From QHWF01 sp036848175 (GTDB taxonomy: Bacteria; Acidobacteriota; Vicinamibacteria; Vicinamibacterales; CAVVIG01), in contig DAIUKO010000010.1 in assembly GCA_036848175.1 (NCBI GenBank), positions 1 to 54,440 of the forward strand: DNA of 54,440 bases. The letters are read 5' to 3'. The translations under genes and the position numbers were made by a program. The notes under the pieces were generated by a model. That model was not told the DNA's origin. It saw only the letters and a program-made list of their open reading frames with translations, and searched no databases. Of this stretch, positions 16,005-26,289 are shown one piece after another. Positions within the stretch are counted from its first letter, which is position 1; each line of letters opens with the position of its first letter.

Positions 16005-19000
16005 CTCATGGATCTGAGTGCTTCCAAGTCCGCAAGTTTGTCTTTGGCCTTTCGCTCCACCCGCTCTTCTTCACGCGGGCCGCAGACCGGGCGGAAGTCG
16101 CACCACGTGCATGCGCGCTCCGCCGGTGCGGCCGGCAGGAACCCGAGCTCGACGGCTCGATCGATGATCGTCAGCACCTGCAGACCCTGACCGCGCGTGT
16201 AGTCGTTGATGTCAATCTCCTTCTCGCCAAAACCACCGGCCGTCGTCGAATAGAACAATCGGCCCTTCACGACTCGCTTGCCCAGTCCCTTCTCCACCGC
16301 GACGCTGTAGAGGACCGGCTGCAGCACGGCGCCGCCGCCGACGATCAGATCGGGATTCGATCGATCCCGTCCCGTCTTGTGATCGGTGACGCGCAGGACG
16401 TCGAGCTGCGGATCGTGCTCGATGAGATCGACCGATCCGTGGAGGACGAACCGGTCGTCGACGACGACTGGATCGGGAAGGCTGCGCGGATCGCGGCCTT
16501 CGTCGTGCAAGCCGAAGCTGAATTCGAAATAGGCCGGCTGCCACCGTCCGCCGTCGGCCAGCCGCGTCACCCAGATGCCGAGGTCGCGGCGCAGCTCGTT
16601 GATCTCGTCGCGCCAGATGCGATCGATGGCCGGCGCCAGCGTCTCGGCGTACTCCTCCGCCACTCGATCGAGGACCTCGTCGAGAACACGCGAGGCCTCT
16701 GCAACGCGTCCTGGTGCGATCGGCAACGCGCCGGCGGCCTGCATGGCGCGATAGAAGTCGGCCTGAACCTTGTGATACAAGCTGCCGCGCGTCAGCGGAT
16801 CCATCCGCACGAGCGGCTCGGGCTCGTCCCACGGCTCCAGCCGGAAAATCGTCGAGAGCAGGAACTGATACGGGCAGGTCGAGAACCGCTGCAGCGCCGA
16901 CAGCGAGTACGCCCGCCGGCGCAGGCGATGGCGGGCGATCGCGGCTTCCGTGCCGGCAACGACCCGTACCAATCCGTCGCTCGGCGACCACGCCGGGCGG
17001 CTGCGCGCCCATCGGCTGATCACCGATCGCCGCAGTGCGTCGTTCAAGCCGAGCATGTAGTGGGCGCGGCCTCTGACGCTCGCGGGATCGCGCGACTCGA
17101 GCAGCGGCTTGAGGACCGCGAGATCGTGCTCGAGGTCGTCGATCGCCCGATCCGCGTCGCGCGGCGCCGGCCAGGCCAGGTTCGCGCCGCCCTCTTCGGC
17201 CGCGTCCGAGGCGAGCACGCGGTGATCGGGGACGCGTCCGGTGATCGCGCGCATGACGTCGAGCGCGTAGAACGACGGCACGCGCGCGCGCGTCTCGGCG
17301 ACGTCGAGGCGCGGATACGACAGATACAGCCGCTCGGTCGCCGCGCCGATCGCAATCTTCAACAGCAGACGTTCGGCGGCGCCGCGCTGATCCTGTCGCA
17401 CGAGCGACGCCTCGCCGATCGCCTTTCGCGTGTCGTCGAGCAGCAGCGGGTCTTCACGCGGACGCTGGGGCACGACGCGTTCCGCCAGTCCGGGCACGAA
17501 GACGACGCGGAAGGTCCGGCCGCGAGCCTGGTGCGGCGTGCCGACGAAGACGCGGCCGTAGCGGCGTGCCGGCGGCTCCCAGTCGAGCGTCGCCAGACGG
17601 TCGTGCAGCACGTCGCGCGCTTCCTCGAGCGTCACCGGACCGATCTCGGCCATCGGCCGGAGATCGGCCAGCGTCTTCAGCACGCGATCGGGTCTGTTGA
17701 GCGCGCGGGTGGCCAGCGCCTCGAAGCGCGCGAGCCAGTCACCCCATGTCGCGCGATCGGGCCACGACGCCAGATCGTCGATGATCGGCAGCGCGAACTG
17801 ACGCAGGTGGACCAGATTCCGCAGGTCCCGCTCGTACCGCGCGATGCGCGCCGACTCGGGCTCTTCCGTCCGAAGTTCGTCGATCCGGTAGCGGTAATCG
17901 GCCGCAAGGCCGTTGAGACGACGGCGCCAGCGCGCGCTGCCGTCCGCGCGCGTCCGTCCGCCGACGACAGCCGACTCGACGATCAGCTCTTCCCACTTCC
18001 ACGGCGATCGCAGCGTGCCGGCGACCACCGCTTCATCGTCCGAATCGGGGCCGACACGTGGGTCGGCCGCTCCGAGACCGTCGCGGCGATCAGGGGCGGG
18101 GCGTCCGTCGCCAGCGAGGTCCACGCCTTCCTCCGGTCGCAGGGGCGGATCCATGTGTTCGCCCGCGATTTCCGCAAACACGTCGTCGTCTGGAATAACG
18201 ACCTCGGGACGCTGGGGACCTTCCCCCACCCGCGGCACCTGGCCGAGCGACAAGTACTCGTCGAATCGTTTCGCGGACAGTCCGTCGACGGCGCACGACA
18301 CCAGCGCGATGAACGCGCGGCCAGCCGGATCGGGACGCCGGGTGCCGCGATCGAAATAGACCGGCACGTCGCCGCGCGCGCACGCGTGCTCCAGCAGGCC
18401 GAGATACTGCTGCGGTGTCCTGAGCAGGACCGCCATCTCATCGAACGGAACGCCGCGCGACGCCTCGTCGAGGACGCGCCGGACGATCTCGACCGCCTCG
18501 CGTCCTTCGCCGGGCGCGGAGAACAGCCCGACGTCGCCGGCGCGCTGTCGTGGTTCCGGCCGATCCGACGTGAAGACGAAGCGGCGCAGGCAGTGCAAGT
18601 CGGAGGTCTGAAGTGTGAAGTCTGAAGGACCCGGCTCGGGCAGCGTCGAGACCGCGCCGTCGAAACGAGCGAATTGAGCGAGCGCGAAGTCGTCGCCGTC
18701 GGGCACGGTGGCGAGGACTTCGGGCGATCGCTCGATCAACGCGGCCACGAGCTCGCCTTCGGCGCGTGAATCGAGCGCAACGTCGAGGAGCAGCAGCGGC
18801 AGACGCGCCCATCGCACCAGGTCCGCTCGACACGCGTCAGCCGCCGCTCGAAGCAGCGCCGCTCGATCGTCGACCGAGGCGCGCGCGAGTTGTTCTTCGA
18901 CGCGCTCGACCAGCCGCGCGAGATCGCGCACGCCGGGACCGGCGGCGAATCGATCCGCGGGAATTCCGGCGAGACGAAGCTCGTGAAGCGTGCGCGCGAG

Positions 19001-19357
19001 CGCCTTCGGGAAGCCGGGCATCGACGCCACCGGCGCGAAGTATTCGAGCTCGCCGGCGGCGACCGCGTCGAACACGGCGCGCGCTGCCATCGCTTCGGCG
19101 CCGGCGCTGGTCCCGGCGACGCGGGCGCCGACGGCGGCACGCGCAGCCGCGCATTGCACGGCGAGCCCTGTGAAGCTGAAACGCATCAGGCCGAACGTCG
19201 CTCCGGCCGTGCGCGCGACGGCCCGTGCGAAGTCGTCGGCCGCACCGCGCGACGCGCCGACGATGACCAACTCGGTCGAGGAAGGTCTTCCGGCGAGGAA
19301 CTCGCGCGCGGCTTCGAGCCGTGCCGCCGCGGACGTGGACGTGACGATGCGCAACAT
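16001..19357 (-). CDS. addB: AddB-type nuclease with Fe-S cluster motif
   Basis: 1118 residues. The N-terminus is a degenerate helicase lacking a normal Walker A (VTSTSAAARLEAA), as in AddB. The C-terminal PD-(D/E)xK nuclease has GSVDLIEHD and VTDHKTGRD. An iron-sulfur cysteine set typical of AddB is visible: FSTCPYQF upstream, and CTWCDFRPVC at the end. It therefore fits the AddB subunit that recognises and cuts at double-strand breaks together with AddA, which follows with a 4-bp overlap. Two regions look inserted: a short segment (SDFTLQTSDL) matching the repeat at 18597-18627, and an acidic stretch around 390-440. ATG at 19357. Confidence 0.92.
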   Translation of the reverse strand: MLRIVTSTSAAARLEAAREFLAGRPSSTELVIVGASRGAADDFARAVARTAGATFGLMRFSFTGLAVQCAAARAAVGARVAGTSAGAEAMAARAVFDAVAAGELEYFAPVASMPGFPKALARTLHELRLAGIPADRFAAGPGVRDLARLVERVEEQLARASVDDRAALLRAAADACRADLVRWARLPLLLLDVALDSRAEGELVAALIERSPEVLATVPDGDDFALAQFARFDGAVSTLPEPGPSDFTLQTSDLHCLRRFVFTSDRPEPRQRAGDVGLFSAPGEGREAVEIVRRVLDEASRGVPFDEMAVLLRTPQQYLGLLEHACARGDVPVYFDRGTRRPDPAGRAFIALVSCAVDGLSAKRFDEYLSLGQVPRVGEGPQRPEVVIPDDDVFAEIAGEHMDPPLRPEEGVDLAGDGRPAPDRRDGLGAADPRVGPDSDDEAVVAGTLRSPWKWEELIVESAVVGGRTRADGSARWRRRLNGLAADYRYRIDELRTEEPESARIARYERDLRNLVHLRQFALPIIDDLASWPDRATWGDWLARFEALATRALNRPDRVLKTLADLRPMAEIGPVTLEEARDVLHDRLATLDWEPPARRYGRVFVGTPHQARGRTFRVVFVPGLAERVVPQRPREDPLLLDDTRKAIGEASLVRQDQRGAAERLLLKIAIGAATERLYLSYPRLDVAETRARVPSFYALDVMRAITGRVPDHRVLASDAAEEGGANLAWPAPRDADRAIDDLEHDLAVLKPLLESRDPASVRGRAHYMLGLNDALRRSVISRWARSRPAWSPSDGLVRVVAGTEAAIARHRLRRRAYSLSALQRFSTCPYQFLLSTIFRLEPWDEPEPLVRMDPLTRGSLYHKVQADFYRAMQAAGALPIAPGRVAEASRVLDEVLDRVAEEYAETLAPAIDRIWRDEINELRRDLGIWVTRLADGGRWQPAYFEFSFGLHDEGRDPRSLPDPVVVDDRFVLHGSVDLIEHDPQLDVLRVTDHKTGRDRSNPDLIVGGGAVLQPVLYSVAVEKGLGKRVVKGRLFYSTTAGGFGEKEIDINDYTRGQGLQVLTIIDRAVELGFLPAAPAERACTWCDFRPVCGPREEERVERKAKDKLADLEALRSMR
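18597..18627. repeat. Short in-frame repeat (GAAGTCTGAAG type) within addB
   Basis: A degenerate tandem of about 10-bp units (AAGTCGGAGGTCTGAAGTGT and onward) encodes SDFTLQTSDL, a low-complexity insertion between helicase-like blocks of AddB. Confidence 0.6.
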
Positions 19358-19388
19358 CGGGGCCTCCGGTCGCCATGCCGGGACTCGG

Positions 19389-19697
19389 GATTCGGCAGCG
19401 CTCGCTGCCGCGGCGGTGATAAACGCGAACAGTCAGTCTCGCTCGTGGTGAGCTTGTCGAACCACGAGCCAATTCGCTCGTCCTTCGACAGGCTCAGGAC
19501 GAGCGGTGGACGAGATAGCCGGACGCAACTAGATGACTCCAGATTCTACGCGCACGTGATTCGGCAGCGCTCGCTGCCGCGGCGGTGATAAACGCGAACA
19601 GTCAGTCTCGCTCGTGGTGAGCTTGTCGAACCACGAGCCAATTCGCTCGTCCTTCGACAGGCTCAGGACGAGCGGTGGACGAGATAGCCGGACGCAA

Positions 19698-19727
<30 letters not shown>
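19389..19727. repeat. Perfect 169-bp tandem duplication with REP-like hairpins
   Basis: Two copies (19389-19557, 19558-19726, plus one shared base) show no difference by eye. Each contains a CGGCAGCG/CGCTGCCG hairpin, then two 29-nt imperfect palindromes with 9-bp arms: GCTCGTGGT...ACCACGAGC (19441-19469, 19610-19638) and GCTCGTCCT...AGGACGAGC (19476-19504, 19645-19673). These resemble the interspersed REP/BIME-type elements seen in many bacterial genomes. The right end of each copy includes the last nine codons and stop of the ABC ATPase gene. This accounts for the whole addB-ABC intergenic region; nothing else is seen there. Confidence 0.9.
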
Positions 19728-20518
<791 letters not shown>

Positions 20519-20522
<4 letters not shown>

Positions 20523-21019
20523 CTCATTGGCACGGCGCTCCGCGCCCCGAGCTCGCGATCGAGATCGAGAATCGCGGCCGGGTCGTTCTTCACGAGGCGG
20601 AACTTCGCGACGATCTCACGCGCGAGCTTCTCTTCCTCGACCTGCTCGGTGAGAAACCACTGCAGCTCGGTCATCTCGGCGAAGGCCTTCTCCGTGAAAC
20701 AGAGCTCGTAGAGCGCGTTGATTTGCGTGGTCACGCGCTGCTCGTGCTCGAGCGCCTTCTCGAAGACGGCCGCGAGCGACTCGAACCCGACGTTCGGACG
20801 ATCGATCGCCTTGAGCTCGACGGCGCCGTCGCGCGCGAGGACGAAGTCGAACAGCTTCAGGCCGTGCAGGCGCTCCTCGTCGCTCTGCATCCGCAGCCAT
20901 TTCGCCGCGCCGAGAAACTTCTGCCGGTCGCAGAAGCCGGCCATCGCGAGATAGGTGTAGGACGCCCCGAACTCGGAGTTGATCTGCTCGTTGATTGCAC
21001 CCAGTACAGTCGCGTTCAC
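20519..21019 (-). CDS. Non-haem ferritin
   Basis: 166 residues of the bacterial FtnA type: a four-helix bundle with di-iron ligands in NEQINSEFGASYTYL (Glu17), DEERLHG (the ExxH helix) and helix D around EVEEEKLAREI. A Gln ligand region is present at TELQWF. It stores iron and oxidises Fe(II) in the cytoplasm as a 24-mer. Its ATG overlaps the amidohydrolase stop and its own stop overlaps the ABC ATPase start, so the three are probably co-translated; the functional link is not obvious. No Fur-box-like sequence was recognised. Confidence 0.93.
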
Positions 21020-22341
21020 CGAATCCTCCAGCCGTTGACGGGCCCGCCGTGGAAGAACTTTTCGGGCACCATGATACCGTCCTTCTTGAAGATCTCGCCG
21101 TCCTTCATCACGAACTGGACGCTCTTCAGCGCCATGATGTCGTCGAGCGGATTGCCGGGCACGGCGATGATGTCAGCGAACATTCCCGGTTTGATCGGGC
21201 CGCGCGTCTTCTCCGTTTCGCTGATCCTGTAGCCGTTGATCGTCATCGCGCGCAGGATGTCGGCGTTCGGAATGCCGGCGTCCTTCCACACCTTGAGGAA
21301 CTCCATGCACACTTCGCCGCGCGTCTTGCCGACGACGTAGTAGTCGGCGTCGGTGGAGAAGCTGAGATTAACCTTGTTCTCGTACGCGTTCTTCAGGCCG
21401 GCGACGGTCCGCTGATACGCCTGCGGCGACACGGGATGCCCGGCCAGCGTGTCGGGCGTCTCGGTCCCCGCGCGCCAGATGCCTTTCTGCGCCATCAGCT
21501 TGTGCAGTTCGTCGGTCAGCGCGCCGGAGTGGGCGATCGACCAGATGCCCGCGTCGATCGCATTACGAGCGCCGGCCGGCGTCTGGACGTGGCCTTCGAC
21601 TTTCATCCCGACCTTGGCGGCTTCGCGAATGAAGAGCCGGATCTCATCCGCCGTGTAGCCGTACGGCTTGCAGTCGACGCAGATCTTGATCACGCGCGCG
21701 CCGAACAGCACGTTCTGACGGACGGCCTTCACGATTTCGTCCGGCGTGTCGGCGTCGAGATACTCGGGGTAGACGATGTTGTGCTGCTTGGCCATCTCGG
21801 GCGTCGGGAAGAACTGCCCGCCGAGGCCGCCAATGATGATGCCGGAGTTGATGATCGTCGGCCCGGGGATCCAGCCCTGCTCGATCGCCTGGCGCAGCGC
21901 CGTGTCGGCGTAGAGCGCGTTGTTGCCCATGTCGCGCACGATCGTGAAACCCGACGACAGCATCTGGATGCCGTTGGACGCCGCCTGGATCGCGCGCAGC
22001 GCCGTCGATTCCTGCACGTAGGTGTAGTAATAGATGTTGCTCTCGGGCTCGGGTTTGTAGGTCAGCGCCAGATGGTTGTGCGCCTCGACCAGCCCGGGCA
22101 GCACCGTCATCCCCGACAGGTCGATCACTTGCGCGCCGGCCGGAATCGGCACATTCGGGCCGACGTCGGTGATGCGCGTCCCGGCGACGAGGATGATCTG
22201 ATTGGTGAGGATGCGGCCGCCTTCGGGATCGAGGAGCCGCCCGGCGCGAATCGCCCTGACCGGACCGGGCTGCGGCGGCTGCGCGGCGAGCGGGACGGCC
22301 GACACCGCCACGATGAGGAGTGCGAGAAGACTCTTCAGCAT
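21016..22341 (-). CDS. Secreted amidohydrolase family protein
   Basis: 441 residues: signal peptide (MLKSLLALLIVAVSAVPLAA, cleavage near AAQ), then the metallo-dependent hydrolase fold. Metal ligands are the HNH of VEAHNHL (His88, His90), a probable carbamylated Lys in ARVIKICVD, His in VEGHVQ, His in SIAHSGAL and Asp in FSTDADY. The C-terminal composite beta domain reads GMFADIIAVPGNPLDDI. This periplasmic imidazolonepropionase/prolidase-like group is abundant in Acidobacteriota; the substrate is unknown. A GC-rich hairpin (22363-22385), with no T-run, separates it from the upstream Calx-beta gene. Confidence 0.9.
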   Translation of the reverse strand: MLKSLLALLIVAVSAVPLAAQPPQPGPVRAIRAGRLLDPEGGRILTNQIILVAGTRITDVGPNVPIPAGAQVIDLSGMTVLPGLVEAHNHLALTYKPEPESNIYYYTYVQESTALRAIQAASNGIQMLSSGFTIVRDMGNNALYADTALRQAIEQGWIPGPTIINSGIIIGGLGGQFFPTPEMAKQHNIVYPEYLDADTPDEIVKAVRQNVLFGARVIKICVDCKPYGYTADEIRLFIREAAKVGMKVEGHVQTPAGARNAIDAGIWSIAHSGALTDELHKLMAQKGIWRAGTETPDTLAGHPVSPQAYQRTVAGLKNAYENKVNLSFSTDADYYVVGKTRGEVCMEFLKVWKDAGIPNADILRAMTINGYRISETEKTRGPIKPGMFADIIAVPGNPLDDIMALKSVQFVMKDGEIFKKDGIMVPEKFFHGGPVNGWRIR

Positions 22342-22393
22342 GGCGGTGAAAGCTACCCGGAGGCGCCGCCTTTTGCAAGCGGCGCTTGCGGCA

Positions 22394-25300
22394 TTACCGG
22401 CGCGCTGGCGCCGACGTCGTCGAAGCAGCTCGCCGCGCCTGCGTCGAGACGTCCGGGGTCAACGCGGCGATGATCGACTGCGCTTCTTCGATCCAGATGG
22501 CGGCGGTGTGCGGATCGAGCGGAGGCCGCCCCGACGAGACGCTCCGCTGCACGGTCTTTTGAACGTCGCCGATGAAGTCCTGCAGTTTCTCGATAGCGTC
22601 CTCGTTGCGAGCGCGGCTCACGTTGCGCTGGGCACCGCTGAGCTCCGAGAGCAGGCCGTTCTGTCCTGCCGCCGTCACCTGACCGGTCAGCGCTGCAAGC
22701 GTCGTGTCCACGGTGTCGTCGTTGCGGATCGTACCGACAGCCTGACCGCTGCCGCCAATCGCCGCGCCGACGACATTGGCCAGGTTCACCGTAAACGTTT
22801 CGTCAGCTTCGATGACGAAGTCGCCTCGCACCGTCACCGCGATCGTGTCAGTTGTTTGGAGGGCCGCAAACGTCAACGTGCCGGACGCCGCCACGTAATC
22901 CGACGCCGCCAGCGCCGAGCCGTCGGCGGTCGCGTAGCTCACCGAGATCGGCGTGCTCGACGGATTCGACAACGAGACCGAGAACACCGCTCGCGTCGTG
23001 TCAGTGTTCCCCTCGACAACGGAGACATCGCCAATCGTGATCGTCGGCAGCGGATCGTCGTTGACGATCGTGGCCGACGCCTGGGCAACGGCGATGTTCG
23101 CGTGCGAGGCGTTCGACAGGTTCACCGCGAAGCGTTCGTCCGGCTCGTAGACGTTGTCGCCGGTGATCGACACGGCAAAGATCTGGCTGGTCTGTCCCGG
23201 CGCGAACGAGACACTTCCTGCGGCGGCGGCGTAGTCGCTGCCGGCGGCGGCCGTGCCGTCTGCAGTCGCGACGTCCACCTGCGCGACGGCCGTATGCGTC
23301 GGCGCGGACAGCGTCAGCGTGAACACCGCGGTCGACAATCCTTCATTGCCTTCTGCAGTGCTGATGTCGCTTATCGCGATCGACGGCAACGGGTCGACCG
23401 TTTGCACGACCGTGCCGCTGCTCGGACGAAAATCGCCGTCGTCGACGTACTCGGCGGCGATCGTATGCGATCCGCTCGTCAGCTCCGACGTCGTGAAGCT
23501 CGCACGTCCGGATGAATCGACATCCACTGGTCCCGCGAGGACGGTCTCACCTTCTCGGAACGTGACCGCTCCCACGCTCACCGGCTCGCCGCCGCTCGTG
23601 ACCGTCGCGGTGAACGTCACCGGCTCGCCGCTGTCGGACGGATTCTGAGACGACGTGACGCTGGTCTCGGTGGCGGCGGCTCTCGACGACACCACACTGG
23701 CGACGACCACGTTGTCGATGGCGACGCCGCATGCCGTCGCTGTCGGCCGGACGTCTCTGCACGTCCCCAGCGAGTCCTGCGTGTATTCGAAACGCAGCTG
23801 CGCGTGCCGTCCGGCCATATCTGGCAGCTTCAGGCGCACGTGCTGCACACCCGACGAGGTTCCGGCCCACGCCGACAAATCCTGGAGATAGTCGGGGTTG
23901 CTGCTGCGTGGCAGGTGCTTCGGATAGTGCGCCTGCGCACCGGTCGCAAATTCTTCGGCGAACGCCTCGGCCAGCACCGATCGAAGCTCCGCGGGCGTCG
24001 ACGTGGTCGGCCCGAAGTCCGCGACGCGCAGCACCATCCCGTCGTACGCCCAGACGTTCATCGTCGGCTCGTCTTCGGTGTTGTACTCGATGTCGAAATC
24101 GAGCGTCACATACTCCGATTCCGCCGGCACGTCGAAGATCGGGCTGACCAGGCGTTCGATGCGCGTGTTGTTTCCAGCCACGCCGTCGTTCGCGTTGGCA
24201 TGAACCGCGGCTTTCGAGCCGCGCATGAACGTGGTGTTGGTCCTCCACGGCACGGCGTTGCCGCGTAGCGGTACCGGCACGGGGGCGACATGGACGGACT
24301 CCCATCCGGGCGGGAGCCCGAGTAAGGGAGCGTGATCGAAGTTCTCGGCGAGCAGCGTCGTTGGAATCGGCGTGCCGGTGGCTTGCGTGAACGACAGCGT
24401 CGTCGAGCCGCCGTCGCTGACGACGCGCAGCGTGAACTCGATCCGCGTTCCAGGCACGAAGCTCCCGCCGATGTCGATGACGAACGGCGTCGAATTCGCG
24501 GCCGTCGCGCCGGGCGGAAGATCCGGATAGACCGACGCCGCTTCGCGGATCGTCACACCGGCCGTCGCCGACGACAGCGTCGCGCTGATGCCGGCGACGG
24601 AACGGGCGAACAAGGGATTGGTCACGTAGTTGATGAGCGGAACCGACAGCAGCACCCGCTCACCGCGATCGATGGCGACGTTGCCGCCGCTGGCGGAGAA
24701 GGTCGCCGTGCCGACGTGCAACGACGGCTTGAATGGCGTCGTGCGTTCGAAGAAGACGTCCGGCGTGGTCATCGCGGCCTGCGGCAGGCCGTCGGTGAAC
24801 CCGGGCTGCGTCGTGCCGGCGAACGCGGCGAACAACTCGCCGTTCTGAGCGACCGCCTGGATGTAGTCCCCGAGATTGGGTTGACCGGTGTCGTTCCCAT
24901 GGCCGGCGCGAAACGGCGTCGCCGACAACGGCATCGGCTTGCTCCAGGTCGCTCCGCCGTCGTCGGAAAACTGCACCGACGTCTCGGTCAGATCGCCGGA
25001 CGTCGCGACGCCCTGATCGTAATGGATGGCATAGACGCGACCGTTCGTCCGGTCGACGGTCACCCACGGGAACCACTGCGCCCGATCTGCGCCGGGACGG
25101 CTGTTCAACGCAATCGGCGAGGAAAACGTGACGCCTCGATCGGTGCTGCGCTGAAGCATCACGTCGGCGCCGTCGCGAGAAGCGTTGTTCGCGTAGACGA
25201 GATAGAGGTTGCCCTGGAATGGCCCGCCGGAATTGTCGACGGCCAGCGACGGGAAATTGTGGACCCGATCGTTTCCCGGCACCTGGTCCATCGTCAGGTA

Positions 25301-26215
25301 TGCGGCGGGCGCGACATTCACAGGCGGCGCGAACGTGGCGCCGTTGTCGATCGACTTCGTGAAGCCGACGTTGTTGGTGAAGGTGCTGATCGATCGCTGC
25401 CACGCGATGTAGACCTCGTCCGATCCCGCCGCGAACCGTGGTACCGCCGCCTGACCGTCGAGCGCCGTGGCACTGACGATCGTGCGAGGCGACCAGGTCG
25501 GCGTCGCGCTCATGATGTCATCGGAGTACGTCGCCGAGATCTCGACGCCGCCTGCTACGGATCTCGTGAAGTTGGTCCACGCCATCAGCACGCGGCCGGT
25601 TTCGGGATCGACGTCAGCGAATTCCTTGTCCGCGGCGTCGCTGGCGTTGCCGACAACGACGCCACCATGCGGGTTCGTCGCCGGGGTCACTTCGAACGGC
25701 CCTTCCCACGTGTGCCCGTAGTCGGTCGAGCGGTGAAAGCACATCGTCTGCGCCGTCCCGGTGGCGGAGAACTTCTTGATCATGATCGAGAAGTAAATGA
25801 AGTTCGATCCGCCGAGATACTTCACTTCGGGATCGCCGAAGACCTGCGGGTATCTCACCGCACCAATCGCGTCGGCACCGGTCGACGGCAGTTGTCCGCC
25901 GTCGACGAAAGTCGCGCCGCCGTCGTCCGAGTACACGAAGCCGGAGATCCGGATTGGATTCAGATCGAATCCACGCGTGTCGTTGAACCCGATGACGATG
26001 TGCTGTCCGGTGCTGTCGACGGCGATGGAGGTCTGGGACTGCGTCCCGGCGAGGCGGACGAGGGTCTCCTGCTGCGTGGGGTCGCCGCTACTCAGAGTCT
26101 GCGAAGTCAGCCTGAGCTGATTCGGCGATTGTCCTCTGAGAGGCAGACTTCCCCATAGCAGGCATACGATGGCTATGGCCGTCCGTGCGCGACGGCAAAA
26201 CGGGGCCTCCAGCAT
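22394..26215 (-). CDS. Large secreted protein: sialidase-like repeats, Ig-like and two Calx-beta domains
   Basis: 1273 residues. After a signal peptide (TAIAIVCLLWGSLPLRG), residues about 55-480 contain BNR/sialidase-like repeats with Asp boxes (YSDDGGATFVDG, STDYGHTWEG, SFSDDGGATW type). A middle beta region follows, including a jelly-roll-like segment (about 620-850). An Ig-like repeat (about 850-943, VTFTATVTSGG) and two Calx-beta domains (about 945-1055 and 1056-1168; EPDERFAVNLSN, EADETFTVNLAN) come next, then a helical C-terminus of about 100 residues. It is probably a surface or secreted adhesin or glycan-binding protein. No catalytic sialidase residues were verified. The start codon sits in the loop of a 9-bp hairpin. 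Confidence 0.85.
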   Translation of the reverse strand: MLEAPFCRRARTAIAIVCLLWGSLPLRGQSPNQLRLTSQTLSSGDPTQQETLVRLAGTQSQTSIAVDSTGQHIVIGFNDTRGFDLNPIRISGFVYSDDGGATFVDGGQLPSTGADAIGAVRYPQVFGDPEVKYLGGSNFIYFSIMIKKFSATGTAQTMCFHRSTDYGHTWEGPFEVTPATNPHGGVVVGNASDAADKEFADVDPETGRVLMAWTNFTRSVAGGVEISATYSDDIMSATPTWSPRTIVSATALDGQAAVPRFAAGSDEVYIAWQRSISTFTNNVGFTKSIDNGATFAPPVNVAPAAYLTMDQVPGNDRVHNFPSLAVDNSGGPFQGNLYLVYANNASRDGADVMLQRSTDRGVTFSSPIALNSRPGADRAQWFPWVTVDRTNGRVYAIHYDQGVATSGDLTETSVQFSDDGGATWSKPMPLSATPFRAGHGNDTGQPNLGDYIQAVAQNGELFAAFAGTTQPGFTDGLPQAAMTTPDVFFERTTPFKPSLHVGTATFSASGGNVAIDRGERVLLSVPLINYVTNPLFARSVAGISATLSSATAGVTIREAASVYPDLPPGATAANSTPFVIDIGGSFVPGTRIEFTLRVVSDGGSTTLSFTQATGTPIPTTLLAENFDHAPLLGLPPGWESVHVAPVPVPLRGNAVPWRTNTTFMRGSKAAVHANANDGVAGNNTRIERLVSPIFDVPAESEYVTLDFDIEYNTEDEPTMNVWAYDGMVLRVADFGPTTSTPAELRSVLAEAFAEEFATGAQAHYPKHLPRSSNPDYLQDLSAWAGTSSGVQHVRLKLPDMAGRHAQLRFEYTQDSLGTCRDVRPTATACGVAIDNVVVASVVSSRAAATETSVTSSQNPSDSGEPVTFTATVTSGGEPVSVGAVTFREGETVLAGPVDVDSSGRASFTTSELTSGSHTIAAEYVDDGDFRPSSGTVVQTVDPLPSIAISDISTAEGNEGLSTAVFTLTLSAPTHTAVAQVDVATADGTAAAGSDYAAAAGSVSFAPGQTSQIFAVSITGDNVYEPDERFAVNLSNASHANIAVAQASATIVNDDPLPTITIGDVSVVEGNTDTTRAVFSVSLSNPSSTPISVSYATADGSALAASDYVAASGTLTFAALQTTDTIAVTVRGDFVIEADETFTVNLANVVGAAIGGSGQAVGTIRNDDTVDTTLAALTGQVTAAGQNGLLSELSGAQRNVSRARNEDAIEKLQDFIGDVQKTVQRSVSSGRPPLDPHTAAIWIEEAQSIIAALTPDVSTQARRAASTTSAPARR

Positions 26216-26229
26216 GGCTTTGGAGGCCC
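26203..26229 (-). promoter_or_regulatory. Hairpin presenting the start codon of the Calx-beta gene
   Basis: GGGCCTCCA (26229-26221) and TGGAGGCCC (26211-26203) form a perfect 9-bp stem; the 9-nt loop contains the ATG (26215-26213). There is no Shine-Dalgarno. It could control translation or mRNA stability. Confidence 0.55.
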
Positions 26230-26232
26230 TCA

Positions 26233-26241
26233 GTTATATCA
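26233..26241 (-). promoter_or_regulatory. Extended -10 promoter of the Calx-beta gene
   Basis: TGATATAAC on the minus strand is an extended -10 element. The predicted start would fall within a few bases of the 5' end of the hairpin at 26229, so the hairpin would cap the transcript. Confidence 0.45.
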
Positions 26242-26289
26242 GACCCACTAAACTCGGCTTTGCGGCGCTGACAATCTTTTACGACGAAC

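Noticed and set aside
15917..18625. Long open frame antisense to addB
   Set aside because: No recognisable domain; explained by the codon bias of addB.
22363..22385. GC hairpin between Calx-beta and amidohydrolase genes as a terminator
   Set aside because: Seven-bp stem but no T-run in either direction; not listed as a terminator.
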